DNA from: an uncultured Corynebacterium sp. | GTDB lineage: Bacteria; Actinomycetota; Actinomycetes; Mycobacteriales; Mycobacteriaceae | Length of the DNA stretch: 64,000 nt | Direction of reading: 5' to 3' | Assembly: GCF_946222835.1 (NCBI RefSeq) | Contig: NZ_CAMIHD010000002.1 | Span: forward strand, 124,001-188,000 | Shown: in pieces, positions 1 through 8,244 of the stretch | Layout: every line of letters starts with the position of its first letter | Position numbering within the stretch: the stretch's first letter is position 1 | Notes under the pieces: model-generated | What the model saw: only the letters and a program-made list of their open reading frames with translations | The model's database searches: none | What the model was told of the DNA's origin: nothing | Program-made: the position numbers and the translations under genes

Positions 1-846
1 GATGGCCTCAGTCAAACCGTCGAGCGGATCCTGGTCCACAATCTTCCCGCCGGCTTCAAATTCGAGGGGACGGTAGCGGATTTCAACGGGGTAGGTGCGG
101 CCGGAGACTTCGATGATAGGGGCGGGCTTGCCGTTGGCGTCGGCAAAGTGAGCGGCGAAGCTTTCTGGATCAATGGTCGCGGAGGTAATGATCACCTTGA
201 GATCTGGGCGCTTGGGCAAAAGCCGCTTCAGGTAGCCCAGCAGAAAGTCGATATTAAGTGAGCGCTCGTGGGCCTCATCGATGATGATGGTGTCGTATTT
301 ATTGAGGAAGCGGTCACGCTGCATCTCGGCAAGCAGGACGCCATCGGTCATGAGCTTAACCGCGGTGGTCTCAGAAACGCGGTCATCGAAGCGGATGGCG
401 TAGCCGACGGACTCGCCGATTTTCTGGTCCAGTTCCGAGGCGATGCGTTCGGCCACGGTGCGCGCTGCAATACGGCGCGGCTGGGTATGTCCGATGAATC
501 CGCGCCGGCCGCGGCCCAGCTCGAGGCAGATCTTCGGGATCTGGGTGGTCTTACCAGAACCGGTCTCACCAGCGATGATGACGACCTGGTTGTCCCGAAT
601 TGCCTCGGCGATATCGTCCTTGCGGGCGGTGACGGGGAGGGCGTCGGGGTAGGTGATGGCGGGAACGGCGGCGTCGGTAAGCGCGACGCGCTCGGCCGCG
701 GCATGGATTTCAGCGCCGATTTCTTGCAGCGCTTTAGGGGCGCGGGCCTTCTTGAGGCGGCGGCGGAAGGAGCGGGCCTCGGCCAAAGTGACATTTTCGA
801 GTGCGGCGAAGAGCTCGTCGCGAGAAGGGGATTCGTTCTTAGTCAT
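1..846 (-). CDS. hrpA: ATP-dependent RNA helicase HrpA, N-terminal part (runs off left edge)
   Basis: Read on the minus strand from ATG at 846, the protein begins [20 protein letters not shown] and stays open for 282 codons to the window edge. It shows the DEAH-box helicase core: Walker A GETGSGKT, then [10 protein letters not shown] (motif Ia), DEAH (bases 269-280) and SATID (motif III). HrpA-family proteins are about 1300 residues, so only the first fifth or so is here. They unwind RNA and rescue stalled ribosomes or process mRNA. The gene is divergent from the membrane protein at 953. The start is the first Met of a conserved-looking N-terminus. Family assignment is strong; which HrpA paralogue is not resolvable from this part. 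Confidence 0.88.
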   Translation of the reverse strand, partial: MTKNESPSRDELFAALENVTLAEARSFRRRLKKARAPKALQEIGAEIHAAAERVALTDAAVPAITYPDALPVTARKDDIAEAIRDNQVVIIAGETGSGKTTQIPKICLELGRGRRGFIGHTQPRRIAARTVAERIASELDQKIGESVGYAIRFDDRVSETTAVKLMTDGVLLAEMQRDRFLNKYDTIIIDEAHERSLNIDFLLGYLKRLLPKRPDLKVIITSATIDPESFAAHFADANGKPAPIIEVSGRTYPVEIRYRPLEFEAGGKIVDQDPLDGLTEAI

Positions 847-952
847 GACTAGGCAACGAGTTTACCCGTCCACCTGAAATGAGGAAAAAGTTGTTAAAGT
901 GAAAATACTTATCCATTTTTCTATGTGCATTCCTGAAGGAGGAGCACCGCCT

Positions 953-1861
953 ATGACGAACCCGTATTCGGGTGGAAATGACGATTTTCCTCGCTATGAG
1001 CCGACCAACCATCCTGAGGATCGGCCGGACTACGGCCAGCTTCCATCGTATGGTGGCAGCCACGAGGGCAACGCCCAAGGCTACGCCGGCTACCACGCGG
1101 GACAGCCTCAACACACCGGAAGGGTTTCGGCCATTGATGCCGTTTCTTGGGCTTTTAGGACTGCCTTTGGCAATTGGAAGCTGTGGATTTTGGGAACGTT
1201 GCTTGCAGGCTTCCTCGGCGTAGTCTTTTTCGCCATTTCTGGCGGAGTGGGCGCTGCGACGGCGGGTGCCGATGGCGATCTCTCCGCTAGTTCCACGATC
1301 TTGCAAATCATTTCCTGGGTGATTGGCATCGTGCTCACTCTAATGCTTATGCGCCTGGCGCTTTTCCAGATTGATGATTCTCGCACCGGGTGGGGCTACC
1401 TGTTTAAGAATGTGCGCTGGTGGCAGCCACTAGTCATTATGGTCGTCATCGGCGTTGTGGCGGGACTGATTTCCTTCGTCGCTGTGCGCGGTTCTGCGGA
1501 GGGGCTGGCTGGCAATGCCGAGCAGCTTTCTGATGAAGAAGCGTTCGCCGCCGTCATGGGCATGCTCGGTGTCATGGCCGTGATTTCGCTGATTAGCTTC
1601 TTTGTGCAGCCGCTGTTCTCCCTGATGCAATGGTTCGCGGCCGATGGCGATAGCGTTGGTGACGCCGTGAAGAAGGGCTTTCAAGCAGGTAAGAATAACT
1701 ACGGCCAAATGTTGCTACTGGCGATTTTGAACTTTTTCATCATCGTGGCCGGCTTCTTGCTTTTGGGCATCGGCCTCATCGTGGCGTATCCGGTTACCCT
1801 CTTGGCACAAGCACATATGTACCGCCAGTGTGCGGGGCGCAATACTCTCCCGCAGGCGTAG
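953..1861 (+). CDS. Multi-pass membrane protein of unknown function
   Basis: The 302-residue product has a Tyr/Gly/Pro-rich soluble N-terminus (about 75 residues, with YGG/GYAGY repeats) followed by five or six hydrophobic segments (roughly residues 82-105, 130-150, 165-185, 205-235, 250-285). I do not recognise a catalytic motif. The layout of a low-complexity cytoplasmic head and a bundle of helices is common in actinobacterial envelope proteins of the DUF975/YciC-like sort, but this is only resemblance. The start at 953 is chosen because GAAGGAGGAG lies a suitable distance upstream; an upstream in-frame start at 899 has no such site. A strong hairpin follows the stop. Confidence 0.75.
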   Translation: MTNPYSGGNDDFPRYEPTNHPEDRPDYGQLPSYGGSHEGNAQGYAGYHAGQPQHTGRVSAIDAVSWAFRTAFGNWKLWILGTLLAGFLGVVFFAISGGVGAATAGADGDLSASSTILQIISWVIGIVLTLMLMRLALFQIDDSRTGWGYLFKNVRWWQPLVIMVVIGVVAGLISFVAVRGSAEGLAGNAEQLSDEEAFAAVMGMLGVMAVISLISFFVQPLFSLMQWFAADGDSVGDAVKKGFQAGKNNYGQMLLLAILNFFIIVAGFLLLGIGLIVAYPVTLLAQAHMYRQCAGRNTLPQA

Positions 1862-1873
1862 CGCACCATAGTT

Positions 1874-1908
1874 AAAGGCCACCGTTCCAATTTGGGGCGG
1901 TGGCCTTT
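1874..1908 (+). terminator. Terminator hairpin after the 953-1861 gene
   Basis: Arms AAAGGCCACCG (1874-1884) and CGGTGGCCTTT (1898-1908) pair perfectly over 11 bp. It lies between the stop of the membrane protein and the end of the convergent oxyR, so it can serve both. Confidence 0.75.
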
Positions 1909-1913
1909 GGCGT

Positions 1914-1929
1914 GCTTGGCGACGCCCCC
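1914..1929. repeat. Intergenic copy of the GCTTGSCGACGYCCCC motif
   Basis: GCTTGGCGACGCCCCC follows the terminator at 1874-1908 in the convergent gap before oxyR. It differs by one base from the core word CGCTTGCCGACG found at seven other places in the window, and its C-run pairs with the GGGG at 1934-1937. Confidence 0.5.
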
Positions 1930-1950
1930 GTGTGGGGCCGCCGGGTGAAA

Positions 1951-2895
1951 CTACTGCCGGGAACGCTCAATCGCCTTGTTATAGGCGGAGGTGATGAGCG
2001 TGCCGAATTCGCGGAATTCCTCGGCGCGGGCGGCGGAGGAACGGAACACGAGGCCCACCTCGCGTTCGGCGGTGACATCGGAGGCGAAGTGAGCTATGGC
2101 TACATCCTTACCGTGGCATTCGGTGGCTAGGGCGGATTCGGGGACGAGGGTGCAGCCCAGGCCGCCCATGACCAGCTGCATGATGGTGGTCAGGGAGGAA
2201 GCGCGGGTGACCGAATTGGTGGCCTCGGCCGGGTTGATGTTGGCGTGGCGGCAAAGGTCGACTACCTGGTCGCGCAAGCAGTGGCCGTCGTCAAGCAGCA
2301 GCAAATCCAGGTCCTTGAGTTCCGCAAGCTCGACATCCTCACGGCCGGCGATGGGGTGATCGGGCGGGCAGACAATGGAGAATTTCTCGGTGTACAGCGG
2401 GCTATCGACCATGCCGGTGGCCTCGGAAGGAAGGGCCATGATGGCTAGGTCCAGGTTGCCGTTGCGCAGGCGGGTGATGAGGTGTTGGGTTTGCTCCTCG
2501 ACGAACCGCGGCTCGAGGTCCGGGTAGGCCTCAGCAAGCATGGAGAGCAGATCGGGGAGGATGTAGGGGGCGATGGTGGGGATAACGCCGATGGTCAGTG
2601 GGCCGGCAAGGGTGCCGTTGGCCCCGCGAGCGTGGGCCAGGAAGGTATCGGCGGCTTCAAGAGTGGCCTTGGCGTAGGGGAGGAGGGTCTCACCGGCCGA
2701 GGTGACGATGACCTTGCGGGTGGAGCGCTCGATAAGCTGCAGGCCCAAGCCCTGTTCGAGGGCAACGAGGCCCTGGGAGAGGGAGGGTTGGGAAATTTCG
2801 AGTTTGGCGGCTGCGGTACCAAAGTGCTTGTTTTCCGCAACGGTGACAAAGGTGCGCAGCTGAGCAAGTGTAGGGCGATACTCTTTATTATGCAT
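1951..2895 (-). CDS. oxyR: Hydrogen-peroxide-sensing LysR-type regulator OxyR
   Basis: The 314-residue LysR-family protein has an N-terminal winged helix-turn-helix (about residues 5-65, with FGTAAAKLEISQPSLSQ) and a C-terminal regulatory domain. The redox pair expected for OxyR is visible in GHCLRDQVVDLC (Cys 206 and Cys 215 counted from the ATG). Corynebacterial OxyR proteins begin with an NKEYRPTLAQL-like sequence, so ATG at 2895 is preferred over a GTG three codons upstream. It is divergent from ahpC-ahpD across 160 bp containing a dyad that abuts the ahpC -35 box, which fits direct control of the peroxidase operon. Confidence 0.93.
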   Translation of the reverse strand: MHNKEYRPTLAQLRTFVTVAENKHFGTAAAKLEISQPSLSQGLVALEQGLGLQLIERSTRKVIVTSAGETLLPYAKATLEAADTFLAHARGANGTLAGPLTIGVIPTIAPYILPDLLSMLAEAYPDLEPRFVEEQTQHLITRLRNGNLDLAIMALPSEATGMVDSPLYTEKFSIVCPPDHPIAGREDVELAELKDLDLLLLDDGHCLRDQVVDLCRHANINPAEATNSVTRASSLTTIMQLVMGGLGCTLVPESALATECHGKDVAIAHFASDVTAEREVGLVFRSSAARAEEFREFGTLITSAYNKAIERSRQ

Positions 2896-2918
2896 GCCTA
2901 TCACTCTAACACTTACCT

Positions 2919-2959
2919 ATAGGATTTGCTATTGACGCGAGCGGAAAAGATGGTATAAC
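2919..2959 (+). promoter_or_regulatory. ahpC promoter with adjoining candidate OxyR operator
   Basis: A -35 TTGACG (2932-2937) and -10 TATAAC (2954-2959) are separated by 16 bp. Immediately upstream and overlapping the first -35 base is ATAG-N6-CTAT (2919-2932), a dyad with the half-sites of the OxyR consensus, although the classical spacing is seven. A site at the upstream edge of the -35 suits an activator contacting RNA polymerase. Seen: hexamers and dyad. Inferred: OxyR binding. Confidence 0.7.
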
Positions 2960-3055
2960 TGATCGTGTTGGGCCGGACACGGTCCGGCCCCGCTGCTTGT
3001 ACGCCAAGCGGCAGGAAATTTAGAGGAAAAGCCTTTGCTAAAGGAGTTGAAGACT

Positions 3056-3649
3056 ATGCCTATTTTGACCGTCGGCGAAAAGTTCCCAGAGTTCAACCTC
3101 ACCGCCCTGACCGGTGGCGACCTGCACGACGTCAACGCTAACCAGCCGGAGGACTACTTCGAGCAGGTATCCCTGGACAAGTACGAGGGCAAGTGGAAGG
3201 TCGTCTTCTTCTACCCGAAGGACTTCACCTTCGTCTGCCCGACCGAGATTGCTGCCTTTGGCAAGTTGGACGAGGAATTCCAGGACCGCGATACCCAGAT
3301 CCTCGGCGGCTCCACCGATAACGAGTTCGCTCACTTCAACTGGCGCGCAACCCACCCAGAGCTGAAGGAAGTTCCTTTCCCAATGTTCTCCGACGTGCGC
3401 CACGACCTCATCCGCGCACTGGGCGTAGAAAACGCTGATGGTGTTGCTGACCGTGCCACCTTCATCATCGACCCAGATGGCGTTATCCAGTTCGTATCCG
3501 TTACCCCGGATGCTGTTGGCCGTAACGTAGACGAGGTTCTGCGCGTGCTCGACGCCCTGCAGTCCGAAGAGGTCTGCGCTTGCAACTGGGAGAAGAACGA
3601 CCCCACCAAGAACATCAACAAGATGGACGTCGTTCAGTCCGCTCTCTAG
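3056..3649 (+). CDS. ahpC: Alkyl hydroperoxide reductase AhpC (1-Cys-like/2-Cys peroxiredoxin)
   Basis: The 197-residue cytosolic peroxiredoxin reduces peroxides and peroxynitrite. The peroxidatic Cys 61 lies in FTFVCPTEI, and the C-terminal CAC pair (Cys 174, Cys 176 in EEVCACNWEK) matches the three-cysteine arrangement known for mycobacterial AhpC, which is recharged by AhpD. AAGGAG at 3041-3046 fixes the ATG at 3056; an in-frame TTG at 3035 is less likely. It is followed after 97 bp by ahpD on the same strand, with a short hairpin between them, and is driven by the promoter at 2932-2959. Confidence 0.96.
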   Translation: MPILTVGEKFPEFNLTALTGGDLHDVNANQPEDYFEQVSLDKYEGKWKVVFFYPKDFTFVCPTEIAAFGKLDEEFQDRDTQILGGSTDNEFAHFNWRATHPELKEVPFPMFSDVRHDLIRALGVENADGVADRATFIIDPDGVIQFVSVTPDAVGRNVDEVLRVLDALQSEEVCACNWEKNDPTKNINKMDVVQSAL

Positions 3650-3671
3650 GTCTCGCTGAGATGCAGGTTTA

Positions 3672-3697
3672 CCCCGCTTTCGTGGCGGGGTTTCCTT
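3672..3697 (+). terminator. Hairpin between ahpC and ahpD (partial terminator)
   Basis: CCCCGC (3672-3677) and GCGGGG (3685-3690) flank a 7-base loop and are followed by TTTCCTTTT. Because ahpD follows with no obvious promoter of its own, this probably lowers ahpD relative to ahpC rather than ending the operon. Confidence 0.65.
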
Positions 3698-3746
3698 TTA
3701 AATCCAGCGCAGAAAATTCCTATCAAAACCTCAAAGGAGAAAAGTT

Positions 3747-4271
3747 ATGTCTATTGATAATCTGAAGTCTTCCCTGCCGGAGTACGCCAAGGACCAGAAG
3801 CTCAACTTGGGCGCGCTGACCCGCTCCAAGGACCTCGATGAGGAGCAGCTCTGGGGCTGCCTGCTGGCGTCTGCTGCCGCAACCCGCAATGACACCGTGC
3901 TGTCTGAAATTGCCGAGGAAGCTAAGGAGCACCTCTCCGAAGAAGCTATCGAGGCAGCCTATGGTGCAGCTACCGTTATGGCGATGAACAACGTTGCCTA
4001 CCGCGCGAAGGGCTGGTTGGGTGACGATTACGCACAGGTGAAGTTCGGCCTGCGCATGAATATCATCTCCAAGCCAGGTGTAGACAAGGCTAATTTCGAG
4101 CTGTGGAACACCGCAGTCTCCGCCATCAATGGCTGCGAGCACTGCCTGGGTGCTCACGCGCACGAGCTCAACGAGGCTGGTCTGAGCAAGGAGCAGGTCT
4201 GGGAGGCCGTCAAGGTTGCGGCCGTTATCCAGGCTGTGGCACAGGCTGTCCAGATTGAGGCCGCACGCTAA
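3747..4271 (+). CDS. ahpD: Alkyl hydroperoxide reductase AhpD, CxxC carboxymuconolactone-decarboxylase fold
   Basis: The 174-residue AhpD passes electrons (in mycobacteria via lipoamide-linked enzymes) to oxidised AhpC. The catalytic motif is intact and at the mycobacterial positions: Glu 118, Cys 130 and Cys 133 in [13 protein letters not shown], His 137. TCAAAGGAGA at 3731-3740 precedes the ATG. It is second in the ahpC-ahpD operon controlled by divergent oxyR. A large nested hairpin follows the stop. Confidence 0.96.
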   Translation: MSIDNLKSSLPEYAKDQKLNLGALTRSKDLDEEQLWGCLLASAAATRNDTVLSEIAEEAKEHLSEEAIEAAYGAATVMAMNNVAYRAKGWLGDDYAQVKFGLRMNIISKPGVDKANFELWNTAVSAINGCEHCLGAHAHELNEAGLSKEQVWEAVKVAAVIQAVAQAVQIEAAR

Positions 4272-4285
4272 AATAGCCGGTCTAT

Positions 4286-4347
4286 AGCCGCCCTTGCGCT
4301 TGCCGACGTCCCCCTCACTCGGGGCGTGGCAGCCAGGGCGGCTTTGT
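4286..4347 (+). terminator. Nested terminator hairpin between ahpD and the convergent helicase
   Basis: Outer arms AGCCGCCCT (4286-4294) and AGGGCGGCT (4335-4343) enclose inner pairings TGCC/GGCA and ACG-t-CCCC/GGGGCGT, followed by TTTGTCGTTTT. The 5' inner arm is the word CGCTTGCCGACGTCCCC (4297-4313), a copy of the motif repeated across the window. Confidence 0.75.
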
Positions 4348-4359
4348 CGTTTTCGCTGG

Positions 4360-6912
4360 CTAGTACTCCACGCGCAGGTCCGACAGTCGGACTTCGCCAG
4401 CCTCATCGGAGGCATCGAGATCTACCGTAGCGACGAACTGGTAGGCGTGGTCGCCGTCTGGGTCCTTGATGATCTGGCGCACGGACCACGCACGCGAGTC
4501 AGTATCGCCTAGGCGGAAAAACTCCGGGCCGCGGGCCTCGGGGCCGGAATCGATGTCATCATACTCATCGAAGTAATCATCTAGGATAGCGCCGAAGTCC
4601 GGCACCTCGTCCAAGTAATCGAGCAGCTCCGCCAAGCGGTCTTCCTTTTCCAAAGCAAAGAGCTGCACCAAGCGGAACATGTAATTGCGCACCATGATGG
4701 TAAAAGCACGACGATTGGCGGTGAGGGCGGTGGGATCCTCCACGCCAAAAGCAAGTTCGCGATCCACTGTGTCTTGGTCAATGGGGGAGTCTTCGCCTGC
4801 CATCTGCGCCCATTCGTCGACAAGCGAGGAATCTACCTGGCGGATGAGCTCGCCCAACCAGACTACGATGTCCTCGAGCTCTGGAGTGTTGTACTCGTCC
4901 GGAATGGATTGCTTAAGAGTGCGCCAGGCGTCGGTCAGGTAGCGCAAAATCACGCCCTCGGAGCGGGCCAAGCCGTAGGTTGCGACCAGATCCGAGAAGG
5001 TCATCGCATTCTCGAGCATGTCGCGCACCACGGACTTGGGTCGTAGCTCAAATTCCTTGACCCACGCATTGGTCTCAGCGAAAGTGTCGTAGGCCTGCTC
5101 CAATAGCTCCTCGAGCGGCTTCGGCCAAGTGATATCCTCCACGATATTCATGCGGTCGGTGTAGTCCACCCCGTCCGCCTTCAGCGCGGCGATCTCTTCG
5201 CCGCGGCGCTGCTTCTGCTGGGCAATGAGCACCTGGCGCGGGTCATCTAGGATGGCCTCAAAAACGGAAATAACGTCCAGGTTATAGGTCTCCGCTTCCG
5301 GGTCCAGCAACGAGAGCGCCGCCAAGGCGAATGGGCCCAGTGGCTGATTGAGTGCAAAGTCACGCGGCAGCTCTCGCACCAAATGGTAGGGGCGGCCGTA
5401 GATATCCAATCCCTTGGTGGACTTTTGCACCACGCCGGAATCTACTAGCCCGCGGAAAAGGTCGAGTGCGGTGAGGATGCCCTTATTCTGCTTGCTGCGG
5501 TTATCGTGGTTGTCTCGCAGCAGGTGGCGCATGTGGTCATAGCCATTGCCGTGGCGCGCCAAGACGTTGAGCAGCATGGAATTAGAAACGCGGAACTGCG
5601 ACGTCAGCTGTTCCGGTTCCGCCTCAGTAAGGCGCGCGAAAGTCTTCTCGGACCAGGACACCTCGCCTTCTCGGGCGGACTTTTTCTTGAGCTTCTTCAA
5701 GCGTTTGGGGTCGTCGCCGATGCGGCGGCGTTCCTTAGCATTTTCGATCTCGTGCTCGGGGGCCTCGACCACCACAGTGCCCTCGGTGTCATAGCCTGCG
5801 CGGCCGGCACGTCCCGCAATTTGGTGGAACTCGCGCGATTTAAGGATGCGCTGGCGCTGACCATCGAATTTGGCAAGCCCAGTCATCAGTACGGTTCGAA
5901 TGGGCACGTTGATGCCCACGCCTAAGGTATCGGTGCCGCAGATGACCTTGAGCAGTCCCTTTTGCGCTAGGCGCTCTACTAGGCGGCGATACTTGGGTAA
6001 CATGCCCGCGTGGTGGATGCCGATTCCTTTGCGAAGGAGCTTGGAAAGATCCTTGCCAAAGGCAGTGGTGAAGCGGAAGCCACCGATTTCCTGGGCAATG
6101 GCCTCTTTTTCTTCCTTAGTAATTATTCCCGAAAGGGAAGTGAGTGCTTGAGCGCGCTCAGCTGCCTCACGCTGGGAAAAGTGCACCACATAAATGGGGG
6201 CCTTCTTATCGGCCAAGAGTTCTTCGATAGTCTCGTGCACCGCGCTAAAAACATAGGAAAAGTCCAACGGCACGGGGCGGGTCGTGCCGGCAACGAGATC
6301 GGTGGCACGGCCGGTGCGGCGGGTGAGGTCTTCTTCCAACCACGTGGTATCGCCCAGAGTGGCGGACATGAGTAGGAACTGCGCCTTGGATAGCTCTAGG
6401 AGCGGCACCTGCCAGGCCCAACCGCGGTCTGGTTCGGAGTAGTAGTGGAACTCGTCCATCACTACCTGATCGATATTGGCCTCAGCGCCATCGCGAAGGG
6501 CAATATTGGCCACGATCTCGGCCGTCGCGGCGATGATGGGGGCATTGCCGTTGACGGTGGCGTCGCCAGTAATCATGCCCACATTTTCGGCGCCAAAGAT
6601 ATCGCAAAGGGCAAAGAACTTCTCGCTCACTAGTGCCTTAATCGGAGCGGTGTAGAAGCTGCGCTGGCCGCGGGCCAAGGCAATGAAGTGCGCAGCATTA
6701 GCCACCATAGACTTTCCAGAGCCAGTAGGCGTAGCGAGGATCACATTATCGCCGGTCAAAATGCCGAGCGAGGCTTCTTCCTGAGCCGGATACAAACTAA
6801 TGCCTCGGCCGGTGGTCCACGAGGTAAAGGTATCCCAAATCGCCTCGTCTACGAGGGATTCGGGTACTTCCGTTAAATCTGGCAGCAGCTGAGATAAGTT
6901 CACCCCCACCAC
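4360..6912 (-). CDS. Ski2/Mtr4-like superfamily 2 RNA helicase (DUF3516-type C-terminus)
   Basis: The 850-residue protein has both RecA-like domains: Walker A ATPTGSGKS (about residues 60-68), motif II DEFH (153-156), SAT (183-185), CGTDTLGVGINVP (325-337) and motif VI QIAGRAGRAG (364-373). The remaining 470 residues match the layout of actinobacterial helicases carrying the DUF3516 domain. Motif II reads DEFH where many Ski2-like enzymes have DEVH. The role is most likely ATP-driven unwinding in RNA turnover; the substrate is unknown. Three GTG codons (6912, 6909, 6903) compete as start and none has a strong ribosome site. It is convergent with ahpD and codirectional with the PAC2 gene upstream. 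Confidence 0.85.
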   Translation of the reverse strand: MVGVNLSQLLPDLTEVPESLVDEAIWDTFTSWTTGRGISLYPAQEEASLGILTGDNVILATPTGSGKSMVANAAHFIALARGQRSFYTAPIKALVSEKFFALCDIFGAENVGMITGDATVNGNAPIIAATAEIVANIALRDGAEANIDQVVMDEFHYYSEPDRGWAWQVPLLELSKAQFLLMSATLGDTTWLEEDLTRRTGRATDLVAGTTRPVPLDFSYVFSAVHETIEELLADKKAPIYVVHFSQREAAERAQALTSLSGIITKEEKEAIAQEIGGFRFTTAFGKDLSKLLRKGIGIHHAGMLPKYRRLVERLAQKGLLKVICGTDTLGVGINVPIRTVLMTGLAKFDGQRQRILKSREFHQIAGRAGRAGYDTEGTVVVEAPEHEIENAKERRRIGDDPKRLKKLKKKSAREGEVSWSEKTFARLTEAEPEQLTSQFRVSNSMLLNVLARHGNGYDHMRHLLRDNHDNRSKQNKGILTALDLFRGLVDSGVVQKSTKGLDIYGRPYHLVRELPRDFALNQPLGPFALAALSLLDPEAETYNLDVISVFEAILDDPRQVLIAQQKQRRGEEIAALKADGVDYTDRMNIVEDITWPKPLEELLEQAYDTFAETNAWVKEFELRPKSVVRDMLENAMTFSDLVATYGLARSEGVILRYLTDAWRTLKQSIPDEYNTPELEDIVVWLGELIRQVDSSLVDEWAQMAGEDSPIDQDTVDRELAFGVEDPTALTANRRAFTIMVRNYMFRLVQLFALEKEDRLAELLDYLDEVPDFGAILDDYFDEYDDIDSGPEARGPEFFRLGDTDSRAWSVRQIIKDPDGDHAYQFVATVDLDASDEAGEVRLSDLRVEY

Positions 6913-6937
6913 CTTAGCGGCGATGGGGGCGGGTTAG

Positions 6938-8002
6938 TTAGATATCGTCACCTAAGTCGCCCTCGCCCTGTGCAGGATTGGGGCCATCCTTGCCATCGTC
7001 GTCCTGCGAGTCCTCATTCTCGACGGAATCTTCGCGGTCATCGATCTCGGTGTTGATGATCTGCTGGCTTTCTTCTTTATCCAAAGAAGCCAAAAAGGCT
7101 TGGAATTCCTCGCTGATTTCCTCGCCGGTAGGCACGGCTTCCTCGCCGGGCATGATCGCCTGCGGGTGCTCCCTGCGGTAGCGTGCCATATAGGCGTCAT
7201 ATTGCTGTTCGAGTTGCTGCACCACGCCCTCAATTTCTTCCGAGCCACCAACTTGCTCTTCCAATTGGTTTTCCACCCGGGAAATATCCGCCTCGATGCT
7301 GCCCAAAGGAATATTGAGGCGTGCCGCCCGAGCCACCGAATCCAGCAACTGGAAGGTGGCCTGTGGATAGGGCGAAGCCGCTAGGTAGTGCGGTACGTGG
7401 ACGGTATATCCAGCCACGGTGCGGTGCTTATCCGCCAGTGACTTTTCCAGATAAAGTGCGGCAGAGCCTGGCACCATCATGGTGGAATCCATCGACAACA
7501 TATGTTCGGTCAAGCGGGAGGATGTGCCATGCGCCGTGACCACCGTGGGGCGAGTATGCGGCACCGGCATCGGCGCAGCATAAAGCATGATGGTGTCTTC
7601 GATGTTGAATTTCTCCACTAGCTTAACCACAGCCGTAGTAAATGCCTCCCAGCGCATATCAGGCTCCGGGCCAGACAGAAGGAGGAAGGTTTTGCCGGAA
7701 TTATCCCGCAGAACCTTAATGCCGAGGTCCATGGACTCGATTTCTAACGCCCGATCCTTATCAATCGTGACGGCGGGGCGACGTGAGCGGTAATCAATGA
7801 GTTCATCAGAGTTAAATGACGCCAACTGGCGGCCTTCCAAGGCGGCCTTAAGATGGTCCGCACTCGCCTCGATAGCCTGGCCAGCGTCAGCATAACCGTG
7901 CATGGCAACAATCAAGGTAGGGCCTTGTCCGTCACCGGAATCATCCCTAATCACCGGAGCCGGGTACTCCAGCTCGTACATGCGGCGATCTTCTTCGTGC
8001 AT
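6938..8002 (-). CDS. PAC2 family protein (proteasome-assembly-chaperone fold)
   Basis: The 354-residue protein opens with YELEYPAPVIRD and contains IVAMHGYADAGQA, typical of actinobacterial PAC2 proteins, followed by an alpha/beta domain to about residue 265 and a strongly acidic Glu/Asp/Ser C-terminal tail from about 300. The biochemical role of bacterial PAC2 proteins is not settled. AAGGAGGT lies 6 bases before ATG 8002. It is 25 bp upstream of the Ski2-like helicase on the same strand, so the two probably share a transcript; the gene is divergent from the DUF4192 gene. Confidence 0.85.
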   Translation of the reverse strand: MHEEDRRMYELEYPAPVIRDDSGDGQGPTLIVAMHGYADAGQAIEASADHLKAALEGRQLASFNSDELIDYRSRRPAVTIDKDRALEIESMDLGIKVLRDNSGKTFLLLSGPEPDMRWEAFTTAVVKLVEKFNIEDTIMLYAAPMPVPHTRPTVVTAHGTSSRLTEHMLSMDSTMMVPGSAALYLEKSLADKHRTVAGYTVHVPHYLAASPYPQATFQLLDSVARAARLNIPLGSIEADISRVENQLEEQVGGSEEIEGVVQQLEQQYDAYMARYRREHPQAIMPGEEAVPTGEEISEEFQAFLASLDKEESQQIINTEIDDREDSVENEDSQDDDGKDGPNPAQGEGDLGDDI

Positions 8003-8110
8003 GTTGTGCTACCTCCTTGCTTTCTTACCTACCCCAACGCCGCGTGCGTGCTTACTATTCCCACGCGCACCGCGAGGTCAAATAAACAATTGTGCCCCAA
8101 ACCGCTGCGC

Positions 8111-8124
8111 ATTGCCAGCGCAAT
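8111..8124. repeat. Inverted repeat in the divergent PAC2/DUF4192 gap
   Basis: ATTGC-CAGC-GCAAT forms a 5-bp perfect dyad in the 242-bp gap at 8003-8244. This gap must hold promoters for both divergent genes, but no clear -35/-10 pair stands out. It may be an operator or chance. Confidence 0.3.
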
Positions 8125-8145
8125 CCCGGGCGGGGTGTGGAAAGC

Positions 8146-8162
8146 CGCTTGCCGACGCCCCC
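8146..8162. repeat. Copy of the repeated word CGCTTGCCGACG in the divergent gap
   Basis: CGCTTGCCGACGCCCCC is one of seven exact copies of the 12-base core (others start at 4297, 18306, 19971, 38616, 57593 and 62933). With flanking bases it fits GCTTGSCGACGYCCCC, shared with 1914, 4298 and 51390. Confidence 0.55.
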
Positions 8163-8244
8163 TTTACCCCACCTATCCACAAAACACCACGGTCGCAAGT
8201 GCTCTGGCCTATACAAGCTTGCATGCGTAGCTGAAGCTGGGGCC

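Noticed and set aside
268..852. 194-codon plus-strand frame at the left edge
   Set aside because: Antisense to the hrpA helicase motifs; the minus strand reads GETGSGKT and DEAH.
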